Source: UBA11606 sp964504305
GTDB lineage: Bacteria > Actinomycetota > Acidimicrobiia > Acidimicrobiales > Aldehydirespiratoraceae
DNA length: 64,000 nt
Direction of reading: 5' to 3'
Assembly: GCA_964504305.1 (NCBI GenBank)
Contig: CAZDEB010000001.1
Location: 310,001-374,000 of the forward strand
In this document: piece by piece, positions 52,162-60,897 of the stretch
Numbering within the stretch: the stretch's first letter is position 1
Layout: each line of letters starts with the position of its first letter
The notes under the pieces: model-generated
Databases searched by the model: none
Told to the model about the DNA's origin: nothing
Seen by the model: the letters and a program-made list of their open reading frames with translations, nothing else
Position numbers and translations under genes: made by a program

Positions 52162-53052
52162 TCAGGCTTGGGCGATTCGCCAATCGTTGGTCGCGGCTAC
52201 CTGGTTGAACGTGAAGACATGTAGACCCTGAACATCAAGGTCGTTCATTTCGCGGCTGAGCGGAATCAACAAGTCGTTGGGGTCATAAGAAGTGGTGGTC
52301 ATCATCGACGCGATGGCCTTGCGGTTCTTGCGCAGGTACGACAGCGACTGCCCGATCCCGAGCCTTGCGCCCATCGTGAGCAGTTTCGTGCGATCGACAA
52401 CGCCGCTGAGTCCGAGATGGATCGGCAGGGTCATACCCTGGCTTCGTTCGGCCTTGATCCACTTGGAAATAGTCGACGGATCGAAGCACATCTGTGTCGA
52501 GCAGTAGCCCGCAATGCCGGCATCGGCGAGCAGTCGCTGCTTGTCGTGCAAGGCCTTGTGCAGCAACTCGTCGCTGATGAACGCGTGGCTGTCGGGGTAG
52601 GCGGTGACGCCGATGGTCGAAAGGCCGTGGTCGCAGTCGAGCAGGTCGGACAAGAACTCGACCGCGTCGTTGTAGCCGCCGGGTGGGTCGGCATCGCCGC
52701 CCACGATGAACAGCGTCGACACGCCGGCGTCGCGGAACCACTTGGCCAGTTCTTTGGTGTGGGCTTGGTCGCGGACCATCCGAGCCGAGATGTGGGGGAT
52801 GGCGTGGTAGCCATTGCCCAGCATCCGCTCGGTGATCTCTTGGGTGGTCTCGAGCCCTTTGGCCGGCGATGCCGTAACCGAAACTTTCGCTCCGGCGGGA
52901 AGCGCAGCCTCGGCGTCGGCCAGAGACTTCAGCGGGATGACCTCGAACGTCAAATTGTCGATCAAGGCCAGACGGTGAGCCTTCTCGGCCGCGGTTTCGT
53001 TATACGACGGACCCCGGAACAGGTGGCCGATAAATGGGAGGTGGTGCAACAT
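52162..53052 (-). CDS. Methylenetetrahydrofolate reductase-family protein
   Basis: The 296-residue protein shows the MTHFR barrel pattern: TFEVIPLKSLADAEAALP, HAIPHISARMVRDQAHTKEL, VSTLFIVGGDADPPGGYNDA, IGVTAYPDSHAF, YCSTQMCFDPSTISKWI and a C-terminal GLHVFTFNQVAAT. This resembles the short, diverged MTHFR homologues of one-carbon catabolic clusters more than canonical MetF. It may reduce methylene-THF to methyl-THF. It is downstream of formate-THF ligase with 10 bases between, so both form one operon. Confidence 0.85.
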   Translation of the reverse strand: MLHHLPFIGHLFRGPSYNETAAEKAHRLALIDNLTFEVIPLKSLADAEAALPAGAKVSVTASPAKGLETTQEITERMLGNGYHAIPHISARMVRDQAHTKELAKWFRDAGVSTLFIVGGDADPPGGYNDAVEFLSDLLDCDHGLSTIGVTAYPDSHAFISDELLHKALHDKQRLLADAGIAGYCSTQMCFDPSTISKWIKAERSQGMTLPIHLGLSGVVDRTKLLTMGARLGIGQSLSYLRKNRKAIASMMTTTSYDPNDLLIPLSREMNDLDVQGLHVFTFNQVAATNDWRIAQA

Positions 53053-53062
53053 CTTGACGGCT

Positions 53063-54763
53063 CTAGCTCAGGTTGACGACGTTGCCGTCTGCGTCGATGT
53101 CGATTTGTTGGGCGGCTGGTTTGGTGCCGAGGCCGGGCATGGTGCGCATGTCGCCGCAGATGGGGTAGACGAAGCCGGCGCCGACCGAGGCGCGTACCTC
53201 ACGTACGGGCAGCGTCCAACCCTTGGGCGCACCCTTGAGCTTGGCATCGTGGCTGAGCGAGAGGTGCTGCTTGGCAATGCAGACCGGCAGGTTGTCGAAG
53301 CCTTGTTCGGTGTAGTTGGCAATCTGCTTGTCGGCGGTGGCCGTGTACTCGACGCCATCGGCGCCGTAGACCTTGGTGGCTACGGCGTGGATCTTGTCCT
53401 TGAGGCTGGCGTCGTCCGGGTAGAGAACCTGGAAATCGGACTCTTCGTTGGCCGCTTCTTTGATCGCTTCGGCAAGGTCGGTGGCTCCGGGGCCGCCGTC
53501 GGAGAAGTGAGTCGACACCGCGGCGCGGGCTCCGTACTCGGAGGCAATTTCGTGAATGGCGTTGATGTCTTCGTCGTGATCGCCGGGGAACACGTTGATC
53601 GCTACGACTGGTGTGCAGCCGTGAATCTGCATGTTCTCCAGCTGCTTGCGGAGGTTGTCGCCGCCCTGATGCACTTCGTCGGGGTTGGCTTCGAGGATCG
53701 CGGGTGGCAGCGGCTTGCCGGGCACGATCTTGTGGTTGCCAGAATGGGCTTTTAGCCCGCGTACGGTGGCGACCAGCACCGATGCGTCGGGGGCCAGGCC
53801 GGAGTAGCGGCATTTGATGTTGAAGAATCGTTCGGCGCCCATGTCGGCCCCGAACCCCGCTTCGGTCAACAAGAAGTCGCTGGTGTGGATACCGATGCGG
53901 TCGGCCACGATCGAGGAGTTGCCGGTGGCGATGTTGCCGAACGGGCCGGTGTGAACCAGCGCCGGCGTGTTCTCCAATGTTTGCATCAGGTTGGGTTTGA
54001 TTGCCTCGCGCAAGATCACGGTCATGGAACCAGCGGCGCCGATTTGTTCGGCGGTGATCGGGTCGCCTGATTTGGTGTAGCCCAACACGATGCGACCCAT
54101 CCGGGCTCGGAGATCAAAGAGGTCGGTAGCCAATGCCAAAGCGGCCATGACTTCTGACGCCGCGGTGATGTCAAATCCGGTTTCGCGCGGGATCCCGTCC
54201 ATCTTTCCGCCCAAACCAACATTGATGTTTCGCAGGGCCCGATCGTTGATATCGACCACTCGGCGCCACGTGATGTTGTGAATGTCAAAGCCGGCTTCGT
54301 TGCCGTGGTAGATGTGGGCGTCGACCATTGCCGAACACAAGTTGTGCGCCGAAGTCACCGCGTGCATGTCGCCGGTGAGGTGAAGGTTGAACAACTCCAT
54401 CGGCACAACCTGGGAGTAACCGCCACCAGCGGCGCCGCCTTTGATCCCGAACGTCGGTCCCATCGACGGCTGACGAATCGCGATCGTTGCCGACGAACCA
54501 ATGTGTTGAAACGCCTGGCCCAAACCGACCGTCGTGGTCGTCTTGCCCTCACCCAGAGGCGTTGGGGTGATCGCCGAAACCACCACGTATTTTGCCTTGG
54601 GACGATCGGCCATCTTGTCGATCGCGTCCAACGTGATCTTGGCGGCGCCCGAACCGTAAGGCTCCAAACATTCGCTTGGAATCCCGGCTTGCTCGGCAAT
54701 CTCACTCAGAGGCTTCAGCACCGCCTTTGACGCAATATCAAGATCAGACGGGAAAGACATCAT
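53063..54763 (-). CDS. fhs: Formate-tetrahydrofolate ligase
   Basis: The ATG at 54763 (GGAG just upstream; ATG 54760 also possible) gives 566 residues. Signatures include VVVSAITPTPLGEGKTTTTVGL (ATP loop), IRQPSMGPTFGIKGGAAGGGYSQV and DMHAVTSAHNL. It joins formate to THF or, reversed, releases formate and ATP from 10-formyl-THF. In a dimethylglycine/sarcosine cluster the reverse reaction would drain C1 units as formate while conserving ATP. Tandem IclR-type boxes precede it. Confidence 0.95.
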   Translation of the reverse strand: MMSFPSDLDIASKAVLKPLSEIAEQAGIPSECLEPYGSGAAKITLDAIDKMADRPKAKYVVVSAITPTPLGEGKTTTTVGLGQAFQHIGSSATIAIRQPSMGPTFGIKGGAAGGGYSQVVPMELFNLHLTGDMHAVTSAHNLCSAMVDAHIYHGNEAGFDIHNITWRRVVDINDRALRNINVGLGGKMDGIPRETGFDITAASEVMAALALATDLFDLRARMGRIVLGYTKSGDPITAEQIGAAGSMTVILREAIKPNLMQTLENTPALVHTGPFGNIATGNSSIVADRIGIHTSDFLLTEAGFGADMGAERFFNIKCRYSGLAPDASVLVATVRGLKAHSGNHKIVPGKPLPPAILEANPDEVHQGGDNLRKQLENMQIHGCTPVVAINVFPGDHDEDINAIHEIASEYGARAAVSTHFSDGGPGATDLAEAIKEAANEESDFQVLYPDDASLKDKIHAVATKVYGADGVEYTATADKQIANYTEQGFDNLPVCIAKQHLSLSHDAKLKGAPKGWTLPVREVRASVGAGFVYPICGDMRTMPGLGTKPAAQQIDIDADGNVVNLS

Positions 54764-54822
54764 CAAACTCCAACCACGATTCGGCCCCGCTTTAGGCCAC
54801 GAGCTAAAGATGGTAGCATTCT

Positions 54823-54857
54823 GTTCCGCAATACGGAAGTGTTCCGTATGGCGGAAC
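54823..54857 (-). promoter_or_regulatory. Tandem IclR-type boxes upstream of fhs
   Basis: GTTCCGCAATACGGAAG (54823-54839) and GTTCCGTATGGCGGAAC (54841-54857) are two near-perfect palindromes 18 bases apart, 60 to 95 bases upstream of the fhs start. The form GTTCC-N7-GGAAC is characteristic of IclR-family operators. Confidence 0.75.
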
Positions 54858-54874
54858 GATTTGGCGCTTGTGGG

Positions 54875-55531
54875 TTAGCCCGCCAGCGGGGATTCGAGGC
54901 GCTCGGTGACCGCGGCGCGAATCTGCTCGTCAAAGGAGCGTAAATGCTGCTCGACCAGCCGGGCCGCGAGGTTGCCTTGTCCTGATTTCAGGGCGTTGAG
55001 GATTTCGGTGTGCTCTTCGACGGCATGTTTCATGTCGGCCACATCGGCCAGGTAGAGGTGCCAGAGCCGGTCGCTCTGGGCGTAGAGGGTGTCGAGCGGG
55101 TCGAGCAGAAACCGGTTGTCGGCGGCGTCCCACATGATCTCGTGGCTACTGCGGTCGATAGCCATCATCTCGATGTTCGCCGAGCTGGGTTGCGCCAACG
55201 CATCGGCCATCGCGTTCCAGTGCTCACTGGTGCCGCGGGCCGCGGCAAGTCGGGCCGCGTAGGGTTCGAGGACCATTCGCGTCTCGAACAACATCGAGAG
55301 CTCAGACACATCGATACCAGACACGAACATCCCGCGGCGGGGGATCACGGTAATGAAGTGCTCGCGGGCGAGGCGTTGCAGTGCTTCGCGGATCGGCGTG
55401 CGTCCTATGCCCAACTGCCTCTGAAGGGTGTCCTCACGCAAGACGTCTCCGGGCGCGAAGTCGAGTCGCACGATCATCGATCGAATCTGGCTATAGGCCT
55501 GTTCGCTGAGAGAAAGAGGGGGTTGCCGCAT
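54875..55531 (-). CDS. GntR-family (FadR/FCD type) regulator
   Basis: The ATG at 55531 gives 218 residues; a start at 55564 adds 11. The N-terminal winged helix (LSEQAYSQIRSMIVRLDFAPGD; LQRQLGIGRTPIREALQRLAREHFI) is followed by an all-helical FCD ligand domain with Asp/His metal contacts (AIDRSSHEIMWDAADN; EEHTEILNAL). It diverges from the dimethylglycine-dehydrogenase-like gene and likely senses a pathway substrate. TATGCT at a short distance upstream may be its -10 box. Confidence 0.88.
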   Translation of the reverse strand: MRQPPLSLSEQAYSQIRSMIVRLDFAPGDVLREDTLQRQLGIGRTPIREALQRLAREHFITVIPRRGMFVSGIDVSELSMLFETRMVLEPYAARLAAARGTSEHWNAMADALAQPSSANIEMMAIDRSSHEIMWDAADNRFLLDPLDTLYAQSDRLWHLYLADVADMKHAVEEHTEILNALKSGQGNLAARLVEQHLRSFDEQIRAAVTERLESPLAG

Positions 55532-55567
55532 CTGAGTCTGTGTCCTAGCATACCGATGATACACGGG

Positions 55568-55577
55568 TGATATATCA
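55568..55577. promoter_or_regulatory. Candidate GntR operator
   Basis: The perfect palindrome TGATATATCA lies in the 90-base gap between the GntR gene and the divergent oxidoreductase gene. A related TGATACAC lies beside it (55557-55564). It is a plausible autoregulatory site controlling both genes. Confidence 0.5.
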
Positions 55578-55621
55578 ACCGGTCAAGACCGAATCATAAT
55601 CATTGAGAAGAGGGGTCCCCT

Positions 55622-58159
55622 GTGAGCGAACAATCCACCGATGGCTTTCCAACCACCGCCAACGTCGTCATCATCGGCGCTGGCATTGTTGGTAACTGTG
55701 TAGCCGGGCACCTCGCCCGGCTCGGCTGGAAAGACATGGTCCTCATCGACAAGGGGCCGCTGCCCAACCCCGGCGGTTCCACCGGCCACGCCTCGAACTT
55801 CATCTTCCCGGTCGACCACAACAAAGAAATGGCTTTGCTCGGGGAGCAGTCGGCCAACCAGTACCGCGACATGGAGCTGTCCGTCGACAGCGGCGGCATC
55901 GAAGTTGCTCGTACCCAAGAGCGCATGAACGAATTGCAGCGCCGCATGACCTCGGCCAAGGCCTGGGGTATCGAGGCCCACATGCTCACGCCGGCCGAGG
56001 TGAAAGAACTCGTCCCGTTCATCAACGCCGACGTCATCCTCGGCGGCTTTTACTGTCCCAGCGTGTCGGTGGTCGACTCGCTCGAGACCGGCACCACGAT
56101 GCGCAAGGAAGCCATCGAGACGGCGGGACTTCAGGTCTTTGCCAACACCGAGGTCCTCGACCTGATCACCGACGACACCCCCCGCCCCAACGGCCGTCGC
56201 AAGGTCACCGCCGTCGTGACCGACAAGGGCACGATCCAAGCCGAGCATGTCGTCATTGCATGCGGTGTGTGGTCAAACCGCATCGCCTACATGGCCGACA
56301 CCTACATCCCGCTGGTTCCCACGGTGCACCAGATGGCCGACGTCGGCCCGATGGACATCCTTGCCGAGACCAACAACGAGATCGGCTACCCGATCGTTCG
56401 CGACATGGACACGTTCTGTTACGAGCGTCAATCGGCTGGTTCGATGGAGGTCGGCTCGTACGGTCACCGGGCGATCCTGCACCATCCTGACACCATCCCT
56501 TCCAACGAAGAAGCAGCCCTCTCGCCGACCGAGATGCCGTTCACTCCAGACGACTTCGACGATCAGATGGAAACCGCCATCGAATTGATGGACATGCTCG
56601 GAGAAGCCGAGATCAAGTACGCCATCAACGGTCTTCTCTCCATCACCCCCGACGGCATGCCGTGCCTCGGCGAGCTGCCCGAGGTCGAGAACTTGTGGTC
56701 CGCGGCGGCGGTCTGGGTCAAGGAAGGTCCCGGTATGGGCCAGGTTGTCGCCGAGTGGATGACCTACGGCAATCCCCGCGTCATCGACTCTCATGGGGCC
56801 GACGTGGCCCGGTTCTATGACCAGGAAAAGAGCGACGAGCACATCTGGGCTCGAGCCGAAGAATCCTTCATCAAGACCTATGGCATCGTGCATCCGTCAG
56901 AGCAGTGGGCCGATCGCCGCCAGTTGGTCGAGTCGCCCTACCGCAGCCGCCAAGAGGCACTCGGCGCGGCCTTCTTCCAGGCTCGCGTATGGGAACGCCC
57001 GCAGTGGTACGACGCCAACGCCGACCTGGTCGAGCGTTACGGCCTCAGCGAACGCGAAGTCGAGTGGGACAACCGCTGGTGGAGCCCAATCACCACCGGC
57101 GAGCACCTCAACCTGCGTGAGAACTGCGGTCTGATCGACCTCAGCGCCTTCCAGATCTACGAACTGTCGGGTCCCGGTGCCGTCGAGTTCGCCGACTATC
57201 TCGCCGTCAACAAGATCGACGTGCCCGTTGGCCGTTCGGTCTACACCCCGTGGTTGACCCAGGACGGCGGATTTCACTCCGACCTCACCATGATGCGCGT
57301 CGCCGAAGACACGGTGCGCATTGTCACTGGTGTGTTCGACGGAGGCCGTGACGATTTCTGGATTCGTAAGCACATGCCCAACGACGGTTCGGTCACGTTC
57401 CGCAACATCACCATGGAGCTTTCTACGCTCGGCCTTTGGGGCCCCAACGCTCCGGCTGTGCTCAGCCAACTCACCGACCACGATCTGAGCCAGGACGGGT
57501 CGCCTTATGGCTCGTACCTCGACGCCACGATCGCGGGCATCGAGTGCAAGCTCTTCCGTATCTCCTACGTGGGCGATACTGGCTGGGAGATTTACGTTCC
57601 ATGGGATCAAGCTCCCGCGCTGTGGGATGCCGTCATGGAAGCGGGCGAGGCCCACGGGCTTCGTGCTACCGGCGGTGGCGTTTACGGTTCGTCCGGTCGT
57701 CTCGAAAAGGGTTACCGCCTCGTTGGCGCCGAACTCGAAAGCGAGTACAACCCGGTCGAGGCTGGTCTGGCCCGTCCCAAGGTCAAGGCCGCGAACTTCA
57801 TCGGTAAAGAGGCCTACCTTGCTGCTCGCGAGGCTGGCTCCGAGGTGCAGTGCGTGACCCTCAGCGTCGAGGACAACACCGATAGCCAGGGCCGCCAACG
57901 GTTCATGCAGGGTGGCAACGAACCCATCCTCGACATGAACGGCGACCGCATTGTCGACAGCCACGGACGGGCCTCGCGAGTTACCACCGCCGGCTTCGCC
58001 CCGTCGGTCGGCAAGATCCTGCTCATGGGTTATGTCACCAACGAACTGGCCGAACCCGGCACCGATCTACAGGTCATGTACATGAACGAGTTGTACCCGT
58101 GCAAGGTCGTCACCACCGGTGCCGCCTTCGACCCCGAAGACACCCGACTCAAAAGCTGA
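55622..58159 (+). CDS. Dimethylglycine/sarcosine dehydrogenase-like flavoprotein
   Basis: The GTG at 55622 follows AGAGGGG and gives 845 residues. The N-terminal DAO-type FAD domain begins NVVIIGAGIVGNCVAGHLARLG with GSTGHASNF near the flavin. The C-terminal half is a GcvT-like folate-binding domain (YELSGPGAVEFADYLAVNKI; ISYVGDTGWEIYVPWDQAPALW; EKGYRLVGAELESEYNPVEAGL). This architecture oxidises N-methyl groups of dimethylglycine or sarcosine and hands formaldehyde to THF as methylene-THF. The ETF genes directly downstream would accept the electrons. Confidence 0.9.
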   Translation: MSEQSTDGFPTTANVVIIGAGIVGNCVAGHLARLGWKDMVLIDKGPLPNPGGSTGHASNFIFPVDHNKEMALLGEQSANQYRDMELSVDSGGIEVARTQERMNELQRRMTSAKAWGIEAHMLTPAEVKELVPFINADVILGGFYCPSVSVVDSLETGTTMRKEAIETAGLQVFANTEVLDLITDDTPRPNGRRKVTAVVTDKGTIQAEHVVIACGVWSNRIAYMADTYIPLVPTVHQMADVGPMDILAETNNEIGYPIVRDMDTFCYERQSAGSMEVGSYGHRAILHHPDTIPSNEEAALSPTEMPFTPDDFDDQMETAIELMDMLGEAEIKYAINGLLSITPDGMPCLGELPEVENLWSAAAVWVKEGPGMGQVVAEWMTYGNPRVIDSHGADVARFYDQEKSDEHIWARAEESFIKTYGIVHPSEQWADRRQLVESPYRSRQEALGAAFFQARVWERPQWYDANADLVERYGLSEREVEWDNRWWSPITTGEHLNLRENCGLIDLSAFQIYELSGPGAVEFADYLAVNKIDVPVGRSVYTPWLTQDGGFHSDLTMMRVAEDTVRIVTGVFDGGRDDFWIRKHMPNDGSVTFRNITMELSTLGLWGPNAPAVLSQLTDHDLSQDGSPYGSYLDATIAGIECKLFRISYVGDTGWEIYVPWDQAPALWDAVMEAGEAHGLRATGGGVYGSSGRLEKGYRLVGAELESEYNPVEAGLARPKVKAANFIGKEAYLAAREAGSEVQCVTLSVEDNTDSQGRQRFMQGGNEPILDMNGDRIVDSHGRASRVTTAGFAPSVGKILLMGYVTNELAEPGTDLQVMYMNELYPCKVVTTGAAFDPEDTRLKS

Positions 58160-58162
58160 GCT

Positions 58163-58207
58163 TCTCTGAGCGCTCGGGGCCGCTCCGCGGTCCCCGGCGC
58201 TCAGAGA
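58163..58207 (+). promoter_or_regulatory. Strong hairpin between dehydrogenase and etfB
   Basis: TCTCTGAGCGC (58163-58173) pairs with GCGCTCAGAGA (58197-58207), and inside CGGGG pairs with CCCCG. There is no U-tract. It probably stabilises the upstream transcript or partially attenuates etf expression. Confidence 0.6.
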
Positions 58208-58222
58208 TCGAAGAGGTTTGAA

Positions 58223-58999
58223 ATGAAGATTCTTGTTTGTGTGAAACGTGTGCCCGCTCCGGGGGCAAAGATCAACGTCACGGCCGACGGCCAAGATGTT
58301 GATTCGGCCCACTTGGGGTTCACCACCAGTCCTCACGAGGAGTGTGGGGTTGAGGGTGCCGTTCAGTTGGTAGAGCAGCACGGTGGCGAAGTCACAGTGC
58401 TCACTCTTGGCACTGGTGACTCCGAGGAGCAGCTTCGCTACGCGGCGTCGGTTGGAGCGGCCCACGGGGTGCTGGTTCAGGCCGATGGCAACGCGTGGGA
58501 TCCTCAGCGCACCGCAGCGGCGATCACCAGCGCGATCCACGAACTCGAACAAGACGAACCTTTCGATCTGATCTTGTTTGGCAACGAGTCGGCCGACGCC
58601 GGCGGGTTTCAGGTCGGCATTCGGGTCGCCCGGGCGTTGGGCCGACCGATTGTCAACGGCATCAAGGGCATCGAAGTGTCCGGTGATGGTTCGGGCGAGG
58701 GCTCGGTTTCGGCTCGCCGCGAGATCGATGGCGGCTTCGAGGTCTATGAGTTGCCTCGCCCGTGCGTGTTGGGCGTCAAGGAAGGTCTCAACCTTCCTCG
58801 TTACCCAACCATGAAAGGGCGTTTGGCTTCCAAGAAGCTCGAGATCCATACCGTTGCCGCGACCGCGGAGCCCGGCGGTCAACAACGAGTCAAGCTTTAT
58901 CGCCCGCAAGAAACCGTTTCCGAAACCGTGATTCTTGGCACCGGCGCCGAGGCGGCGGCCGCCGTGGTTGATGTGCTCGACGAACTGGGAGTTCTCTGA
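58223..58999 (+). CDS. etfB: Electron transfer flavoprotein beta subunit
   Basis: The 258-residue protein begins MKILVCVKRVPAPGAKINV and has HGGEVTVLTLGTGDSEEQLR, DLILFGNESADAGGFQVGIRVA and RPCVLGVKEGLNLPRYPTMKG, all EtfB/FixA signatures. With EtfA it carries electrons from the flavin dehydrogenase to the quinone pool. It overlaps etfA by one base (TGATG). Confidence 0.93.
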   Translation: MKILVCVKRVPAPGAKINVTADGQDVDSAHLGFTTSPHEECGVEGAVQLVEQHGGEVTVLTLGTGDSEEQLRYAASVGAAHGVLVQADGNAWDPQRTAAAITSAIHELEQDEPFDLILFGNESADAGGFQVGIRVARALGRPIVNGIKGIEVSGDGSGEGSVSARREIDGGFEVYELPRPCVLGVKEGLNLPRYPTMKGRLASKKLEIHTVAATAEPGGQQRVKLYRPQETVSETVILGTGAEAAAAVVDVLDELGVL

Positions 59000-59964
59000 T
59001 GTTGCTCGTAGTTCTCGAACACGAAAACGGTCAGTTGGTTGAAGCAGCGCGTGAGGCTCTGACCTTCGGTCGGGTGCTCAGCGAAAAGATGGGTGAGGAC
59101 CTGCACGCGGCGCTAATTGGTTCCGGCGACGACGACATTGTCGAGGCCGCCGGACAGTTCGGTGCCGAGACTGTGCACGTCGCGACCGATGACGCGCTGT
59201 TGGACTATGGGCCGGATGCTTATGGCAGCGTGATTGCCCAGATGATCGACGAACTCGAACCCGAAGCGGTGCTTGCTTGCGGAAGCGATCGTGGCAACGA
59301 GTTCATGGCTCAGGCCGCGGCTCGCCTCGATGCGCCGTTTGTTGCCAATTGCCTCGACGTCACTCCCGGCGACGACTGGCTGATCACGCGTGTTCAGTGG
59401 GGCGGATCGCTTCTCGAAGACGCGTCTCTCGAAGCCGACGTGGCGCTGCTGACCTGCGGCTTGCACGCAGTTGCGGCCGAACCCGGTGACGAGCAGGATC
59501 CTGACGTCGAGGAGTTCGACGTCGATCTGGACGAAGACGTCTCGATCACGATGGTCAAGGACCGGGTAGTGCAGTCTGCTGGTGTCACCTTGCCAACCGC
59601 GCCGGTCGTGTGTGGCGGGGGCCGTGGCGTGGGGTCTGCTGACGGTTTCGGGCAGCTTGAAGAGCTGGCCTCTCTCTTGGGTGGCCGGGTCGGTTGTTCT
59701 CGAGCCGTCACCAATCTGGGCTGGCGCCCTCACTCTGATCAGGTTGGCCAGACCGGTACGCGGATCGCTCCCGAGATCTATATCGCATCCGGGATTTCCG
59801 GTGCGATCCAGCATTGGGTAGGGGCGATGGCATCGAAGCACATCCTTGCCATCAACATCGATCGTGAAGCCAACATGGTCACCAAGGCCAACTGGGCAGT
59901 GATCGGTGACCTTCACGAAGTGATCCCGGCGGTAGTCGAAGAGATTAAACGCCGCCAGAGCTGA
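58999..59964 (+). CDS. etfA: Electron transfer flavoprotein alpha subunit
   Basis: The 321-residue protein has the EtfA C-terminal FAD domain: VCGGGRGVGSADGFGQLEELASLLGG, SRAVTNLGWRPHSDQVGQTG, ASGISGAIQHWVGAM and AINIDREANMVTKANWAVIGD. It partners EtfB. Placement after the dimethylglycine-type dehydrogenase suggests a dedicated ETF, although the acyl-CoA dehydrogenase at 7 kb would also need one. Confidence 0.94.
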   Translation: MLLVVLEHENGQLVEAAREALTFGRVLSEKMGEDLHAALIGSGDDDIVEAAGQFGAETVHVATDDALLDYGPDAYGSVIAQMIDELEPEAVLACGSDRGNEFMAQAAARLDAPFVANCLDVTPGDDWLITRVQWGGSLLEDASLEADVALLTCGLHAVAAEPGDEQDPDVEEFDVDLDEDVSITMVKDRVVQSAGVTLPTAPVVCGGGRGVGSADGFGQLEELASLLGGRVGCSRAVTNLGWRPHSDQVGQTGTRIAPEIYIASGISGAIQHWVGAMASKHILAINIDREANMVTKANWAVIGDLHEVIPAVVEEIKRRQS

Positions 59965-59969
59965 CCGCG

Positions 59970-60713
59970 CTAGTCGTCGAGTTGTTCGCTGATTCGGTCG
60001 GCAGTTTCGACAAGCTGCAAGCCCAAATCGTGGATTCGATCAGGGTTCGGAAACCGAAAGGCCGGGCCGTGGACGTGCACGGCCGCGACTGCACTTGCGT
60101 CGCCAGAGATGATGGGCGCGGCGACCGAGTTGATGCCATCAACGCCTTCCTCGTAGCCCCACGCGTAACCGAGGCTGCGCACCGTCGCGAGCCGCTCACG
60201 GATGGCGTCTGGTTCGACGACGGTGAACGGCGTGACTGCCACCAGCGGCTCGCTCAGATATTTGGCAACTTGTGATTCGGGCCAGTGGGCCATGATGGTC
60301 ATACCCGACGGAACCGAGTGAAGCGGTAGTGATTCGCCGGTCCAGTCCCGCACCTGCACGTCGGTGTCGGGCACCGCGTGATCCAGGTAGTACACGTCGC
60401 CCTCGACTTCGAGCGACAGACCGGCGGCTTCGCCGAGTGCTTCGCTGAGTGCCAGCAGGTGAGGTCGGACGGTGGCGATCAAGTTGCGTCCGGGTTGGGT
60501 GGCGCCGGCGAGGTCGAGGAGGCCTTCGCCGAGGCGGTATTCGCCGCCCGATTCGGCCTGACTCACTGCGCCTTCGTACTCGAGAGCACCGAGCAGACGG
60601 GCGACCGTGGATTTGGGCAGATCAACCGATTCGGCCAGTTCGGTGACGCCGTGGGGACCGGTCGCGAGGGCGCGAAGCAAGGAAAAGGCGCGCTCGATCG
60701 ACTGGACGGTCAT
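59970..60713 (-). CDS. IclR-family regulator
   Basis: From the ATG at 60713 (MTVQSIERAFSLLRAL) the protein has 247 residues. A winged helix (HGVTELAESVDLPKSTVARLLGALEYEGAV) is followed by the IclR effector domain (LSLEVEGDVYYLDHAV; LPLHSVPSGMTIMAHW; GYAWGYEEGVDGINSVAAPI). A start at 60803 would place its operator inside the gene. An IclR-type box 30 bases upstream indicates autoregulation, and similar boxes occur before fhs and serA/folC, making it the best candidate regulator of the C1 cluster. Confidence 0.88.
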   Translation of the reverse strand: MTVQSIERAFSLLRALATGPHGVTELAESVDLPKSTVARLLGALEYEGAVSQAESGGEYRLGEGLLDLAGATQPGRNLIATVRPHLLALSEALGEAAGLSLEVEGDVYYLDHAVPDTDVQVRDWTGESLPLHSVPSGMTIMAHWPESQVAKYLSEPLVAVTPFTVVEPDAIRERLATVRSLGYAWGYEEGVDGINSVAAPIISGDASAVAAVHVHGPAFRFPNPDRIHDLGLQLVETADRISEQLDD

Positions 60714-60742
60714 ATTGCAGGCTAACCCCATAAACCGGGATT

Positions 60743-60759
60743 GTTCCACCATGCGGAAC
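60743..60759 (-). promoter_or_regulatory. IclR-type box upstream of the iclR-like gene
   Basis: GTTCCACCATGCGGAAC has the GTTCC-N7-GGAAC form and lies 30 bases upstream of the regulator's ATG. It is a single site, unlike the tandem sites at fhs and serA/folC. Confidence 0.65.
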
Positions 60760-60897
60760 GCGAGCACGGTGCGTGAAGGTCGCTGCTCAAGTTCCGATGC
60801 CATGGGCCGATGGGACTATTGATTTGTTGGGTTTCCGGCCACGTTTACAGGCATCTTGTTGCTACTGTGCGTGGGCGGGTGTGGAAGGGTTTTTTTG

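Noticed and set aside
56897..57964. 355-codon minus-strand frame inside the dimethylglycine-dehydrogenase-like gene
   Set aside because: The plus-strand protein has clear FAD and GcvT signatures through the same interval.
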